The notes under the pieces are model-generated. The model did not search any database. It worked only from the letters and a program-made list of their open reading frames with translations, and was not told the origin of the DNA. Of a stretch of 8,130 nt of DNA, positions 5,700-8,130 are shown piece by piece. Each line of letters opens with the position of its first letter. Positions within the stretch are counted from its first letter, which is position 1. Source of the DNA: Candidatus Heimdallarchaeota archaeon (GTDB lineage: Archaea > Asgardarchaeota > Heimdallarchaeia > Heimdallarchaeales > Heimdallarchaeaceae); contig JAEOTK010000016.1 of the NCBI GenBank assembly GCA_016839875.1, forward strand, positions 1-8,130, read 5' to 3'. The position numbers and the translations under genes were made by a program.

Positions 5700-5860
5700 C
5701 TGTAACAATTTCCTATAAAAGAAAGCAACTTATTAATCTTTTTGATAGTCTTAAGATAGATATTACGTGAACTTATAATATTCGTTTTTTCTTGATGGGT
5801 GTTTTCTTTTTATCACATAATCGAATAGTATTTAACCTCTCTCAAATTTATTTCAATAAG

Positions 5861-5870
5861 TTTTTAAAAT
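5861..5870 (+). promoter_or_regulatory. TATA-like element of the threonine dehydrogenase gene
   Basis: TTTTTAAAAT places the transcription start near 5890, about 20 bases before the ATG and just upstream of its ribosome binding site. A second TATA-like element (CTTATAATA, 5772-5780) could be an additional upstream promoter. Confidence 0.4.
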
Positions 5871-5897
5871 TCATCATTTTCTTGTTGTTAACTGTAA

Positions 5898-5903
5898 AGG
5901 TGA
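5898..5903 (+). promoter_or_regulatory. Shine-Dalgarno site of the threonine dehydrogenase gene
   Basis: AGGTGA stands five bases before the ATG at 5909. It decides the start against the open frame that runs back to 5792, whose extra 39 codons give only hydrophobic, AT-derived residues. Confidence 0.7.
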
Positions 5904-5908
5904 AAATT

Positions 5909-6865
5909 ATGGCAAAGAGATACTTACTCACTGGATCTTATGGACAAATTGGAATGGATCTAACTCCAGCAATGGTAGAAAAGTATGGTAAAGAAAATAT
6001 TGTAGCGACAGGAAGAAAGAAGATTCCTCAGGAATTTCAAGAGTTAGATTTGATTTATCATAGATTAGATGTAAGAGATCAATATGGATTAAGAAGACTA
6101 ATAGTTGATTATGATCTTGATATAATTGTTCATAATGCTTCAGTTCTATCTGCAACTGGAGAGCGAAATCCTCAGATGGCTCATTCTATCAATTTTGAAG
6201 GATTTTACAATGTTTTAGAAGCAACAAGAGAACTTAATTTAGAACAGCTGTTTGCTCCATCAAGTATAGCAGCTTTTGGACCATCAACACCACTTGATTT
6301 TACTCCAAATGATACAATAATGAGACCAACCACAATATATGGAGTATCAAAAGTTTATACTGAACTAATGGGAGAATACTATAATCAGAAATATGATCTC
6401 AATTTCAGAAGCCTACGTTATCCAGGAGTATTAAGCCCAACTGAACCTGGTGGCGGAACTACTGACTATGCCATCTGGATCTTCTTTGAAGCATTGAAGA
6501 ATAAGAAATATACTTGCTTCCTTGATCACGATGTTCGACTTCCCATGATGCTAATGAGTGATTGTTTGAAATCTACCTTTGATTTGTTAGAAGCTGATGA
6601 TTCAAAACTTAAGCATAGGTCCTTCAATGTAACTGCAATGAGTTTCACTCCTGCTGAATTAGCTGTTGCAATTCAGAAACATATCCCTGATTTTGAGATA
6701 ACCTACGAACCTGATTTTCGTGATGCGATAGCTCGTTCTTGGCCTCAAGTTCTAGATGACTCTGCAGCTAGGAAAGAATGGGGTTGGAAACCTGAATTCG
6801 AGTTTGATGACATGGTAAAAGTAATGATGGAAGGAATAAGTAAGAAACTAAACATTTCTTACTAA
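5909..6865 (+). CDS. L-threonine 3-dehydrogenase, SDR (epimerase-like) type
   Basis: This 318-residue extended short-chain dehydrogenase has the NAD-binding TGSYGQIG (8-15), LDVRD (53-57), HNASVLSATGE (75-85), PSSIAAFGP (117-125) and the catalytic YGVSK (Y144, K148). RSLRYPG (167-173), GGGTTDYA (181-188), RLPMM (210-214) and a C-terminal DDSAARKEWGW (283-293) are signatures of the SDR-type threonine dehydrogenases known from animals, bacteria and archaea, distinct from zinc-dependent Tdh. The length fits the family. It oxidises L-threonine with NAD+ to 2-amino-3-ketobutyrate, which a CoA ligase (not in this window) would split into glycine and acetyl-CoA. The start at 5909 is set by the Shine-Dalgarno site and by the usual short distance to the glycine motif. 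The 3' end overlaps the convergent surface-protein gene by four bases. Confidence 0.9.
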   Translation: MAKRYLLTGSYGQIGMDLTPAMVEKYGKENIVATGRKKIPQEFQELDLIYHRLDVRDQYGLRRLIVDYDLDIIVHNASVLSATGERNPQMAHSINFEGFYNVLEATRELNLEQLFAPSSIAAFGPSTPLDFTPNDTIMRPTTIYGVSKVYTELMGEYYNQKYDLNFRSLRYPGVLSPTEPGGGTTDYAIWIFFEALKNKKYTCFLDHDVRLPMMLMSDCLKSTFDLLEADDSKLKHRSFNVTAMSFTPAELAVAIQKHIPDFEITYEPDFRDAIARSWPQVLDDSAARKEWGWKPEFEFDDMVKVMMEGISKKLNISY

Positions 6866-6894
6866 AACGCACTTCTTTTTTTCCTTCGTTTTTT
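6839..6894 (+). terminator. Hairpin plus T-runs ending the threonine dehydrogenase transcript
   Basis: AGTAAGAAA (6839-6847), a seven-base loop and TTTCTTACT (6855-6863) form a perfect 9-bp inverted repeat across the last codons and stop of the dehydrogenase gene. T7 (6876-6882) and T6 (6889-6894) runs follow. The T-runs lie inside the opposite-strand gene, where they encode the Lys codons of its basic C-terminal tail. Confidence 0.5.
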
Positions 6895-7797
6895 AATTAT
6901 ACTTACAAATACTATTATTATTGTTAGAATACTCAATGAAAGTGTTACACCCATTATCACTGCATTTAATAGACTGATTCCTCTATTAGACGAAAAATCA
7001 TATTCTACTCCCACATAGTAGTCAGTTATTGCTTCATTTTCCCAAAACCAGCTGTAATTCTTACCACTACCAAATTCTGTTACTATACAGGGTTTACTCA
7101 ATATTCCATACTTCTGATCAGTGTAACTCGTAGGTTGTTCTCCTTGTACTTCACAAGTTACTCTTTCAGTCAGATTTCCCTTCCAACCACGAGCTGTTCC
7201 TACATCATAATAGAAAATAGCATAGTTAGAACTATCATCGAATTCAACAATTGCATTCCACGTATAGATTAATTCAGTAGTTGTATATCCAGGAAAAGTA
7301 ACATTTGTTATGAAAAACCAGTAATAGTTATAATCTGCTAGATAATTTTCCCATCCAGTTATATTTTCTAAGATTGAAAGTGAAAAGTTGATTTCATTTT
7401 CATCAACGAAAATCTGTAAGGTATCATTTATCTGTATATCATATCTAGTATCATTATTGTAATAATTACCAGTAAATTCAATATTTAATGGTGCTGCTAT
7501 GATTAATTCAATAGTTTCGTTAGGATTTGCAATTTGGTATTTCCCATAGAATTCTACTTCTATAGTTTTATTTTCATAATTAGTTGAATCAATTTTCATT
7601 AATACTTCTGCTTCAATCATACTTAGATTATTGCTTGTACTGGATGGCAGCAATCCTCCCATCTCAATGGTATCTCCACCAATATAGATTGGGTTTGATT
7701 GGATGACATTGATATGAATAGTAATAGAATGAAATACTAGAATAATCAAAATAACTGCACACTTCTTTCTAAATTCTAGATTTCCTATTGAAGGCAT
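6862..7797 (-). CDS. Single-pass surface protein with many N-glycosylation sequons
   Basis: This 311-residue protein has a basic N-terminus, then a hydrophobic segment (13-29) that fits a signal peptide or anchor. An extracellular region of about 240 residues is rich in Asn, Tyr, Thr and Ile, and a second hydrophobic helix (about 278-301) is followed by the strongly basic tail KKRRKKRSAF. It has the architecture of a type I membrane protein. Ten N-x-S/T sequons are present (N57, N76, N93, N115, N124, N137, N145, N165, N208, N247), as expected for archaeal surface glycoproteins. C215 and C237 could form a disulfide. Predicted strands suggest a beta-sandwich, but I recognise no family. A TATA-like element at 7828-7836 on the same strand suggests its own promoter, 60 bases after the preceding gene. 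Confidence 0.75.
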   Translation of the reverse strand: MPSIGNLEFRKKCAVILIILVFHSITIHINVIQSNPIYIGGDTIEMGGLLPSSTSNNLSMIEAEVLMKIDSTNYENKTIEVEFYGKYQIANPNETIELIIAAPLNIEFTGNYYNNDTRYDIQINDTLQIFVDENEINFSLSILENITGWENYLADYNYYWFFITNVTFPGYTTTELIYTWNAIVEFDDSSNYAIFYYDVGTARGWKGNLTERVTCEVQGEQPTSYTDQKYGILSKPCIVTEFGSGKNYSWFWENEAITDYYVGVEYDFSSNRGISLLNAVIMGVTLSLSILTIIIVFVSIIKKRRKKRSAF

Positions 7798-7827
7798 CTG
7801 ATTTCCAGAATATTATAGTTAAGATTA

Positions 7828-7836
7828 CTTATATTG
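7828..7836 (-). promoter_or_regulatory. TATA-like element of the surface-protein gene
   Basis: The minus strand reads CAATATAAG here, which places the transcription start about ten bases before the ATG at 7797. No clear Shine-Dalgarno sequence precedes that ATG. Confidence 0.35.
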
Positions 7837-7857
7837 TTTTCTTAAAATAATAACCAA

Positions 7858-8130
7858 CTATCCTTCTTTACTTTCCTTCTTTTTATTCTTATATATTTTA
7901 TAGCAAAAAATGAAAATAAGGAGGATATTGGAATAAACTGGAATAAGAAAAACATTTACATAGGGAGATCTTATACTTTGAATACCAAAACAAACTAGAC
8001 TATTTGGTTTTTTGATAATAATTTCCTCTTGAGAATCATTGTCTAAATCTCTTTTTGTTACACTATAGGAATATTTTGTTCCAAAGATTTTTCTAATTAG
8101 AACACCTCTATGATTTAACACATAAAAGGA
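7858..8130 (-). CDS. C-terminal part of a membrane-anchored FG-GAP/VCBS-like protein (5' end beyond window)
   Basis: The frame is open to the right edge with no stop, so these 90 residues are the end of a longer protein rather than a small gene. The visible part starts FYVLNHRGVLIRKI, like the outer strand of a beta-propeller blade. It continues with KRDLDNDSQEEIII, close to the DxDxDGxxEI calcium-binding motif of FG-GAP/VCBS repeats, then LVCFG. A hydrophobic helix (FLIPVYSNILLIFIFCYKI) and a Lys-rich tail follow, so the propeller would face outside, anchored by its C-terminus. The internal GTG at 8121 is not a convincing start. It lies upstream of the glycosylated surface protein on the same strand, so both may contribute to the cell surface. 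Confidence 0.6.
   Translation of the reverse strand, partial: SFYVLNHRGVLIRKIFGTKYSYSVTKRDLDNDSQEEIIIKKPNSLVCFGIQSIRSPYVNVFLIPVYSNILLIFIFCYKIYKNKKKESKEG

Noticed and set aside
5792..5908. 39-codon N-terminal extension of threonine dehydrogenase, which looks like a membrane helix
   Set aside because: The residues come from AT-rich promoter DNA. The family starts a few residues before the glycine motif, and AGGTGA precedes the ATG at 5909.
5928..6155. Minus-strand ORF of 75 codons inside the dehydrogenase gene
   Set aside because: It is a shadow of the dehydrogenase coding strand.
1..8130. CRISPR array, insertion sequence, tRNA or antisystem cassette
   Set aside because: No regularly spaced repeats, terminal inverted repeats, transposase motifs or tRNA-like sequence were seen.

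Overview
This is an AT-rich archaeal window. It most likely comes from an Asgard archaeon. The evidence is a Sar1/Arf-like small GTPase fused to a longin-type domain, a second protein that pairs the same longin-type module with what looks like a DENN domain, an ADP-forming acyl-CoA synthetase alpha subunit, TATA-box promoters with very short leaders, and surface proteins rich in N-glycosylation sequons. I cannot resolve the lineage; Heimdall- or Loki-type groups would both fit the low GC content.

Layout from left to right. The start of a radical SAM gene (- strand, truncated by the window edge) diverges from a small tail-anchored zinc-ribbon protein (+). Next comes the longin-DENN-like gene (+), then three tiny two-helix membrane proteins in a row (+), then a small helical orphan (+). 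This last gene converges on the ACD alpha subunit gene (-), which lies downstream of the GTPase-longin gene (-). Divergent from the GTPase is an SDR-type L-threonine 3-dehydrogenase gene (+). It converges on a heavily glycosylatable single-pass surface protein (-), which follows the 3' end of an FG-GAP/VCBS-like membrane-anchored protein (-, truncated by the right edge).

Two themes stand out. First, the GTPase and the longin-DENN-like protein share a visibly homologous longin-type module, and the C-terminal half of the latter resembles the DENN domain of folliculin. They may be an archaeal counterpart of a Rag/Arf GTPase with its regulator; this is inference. Second, both convergent gene pairs overlap at their stop codons, and each junction carries a perfect inverted repeat inside coding sequence next to a T-run. 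Termination signals therefore appear to be embedded in the genes. Metabolically, threonine dehydrogenase (via glycine and acetyl-CoA) and ACD (acetyl-CoA to acetate plus ATP) could form a fermentative threonine route, although the linking ligase and the ACD beta subunit are not in the window.

No stretch over 300 bases lacks a gene. The largest gap (5663-5908) holds divergent promoters. No tRNA, rRNA, CRISPR array or insertion sequence was seen.
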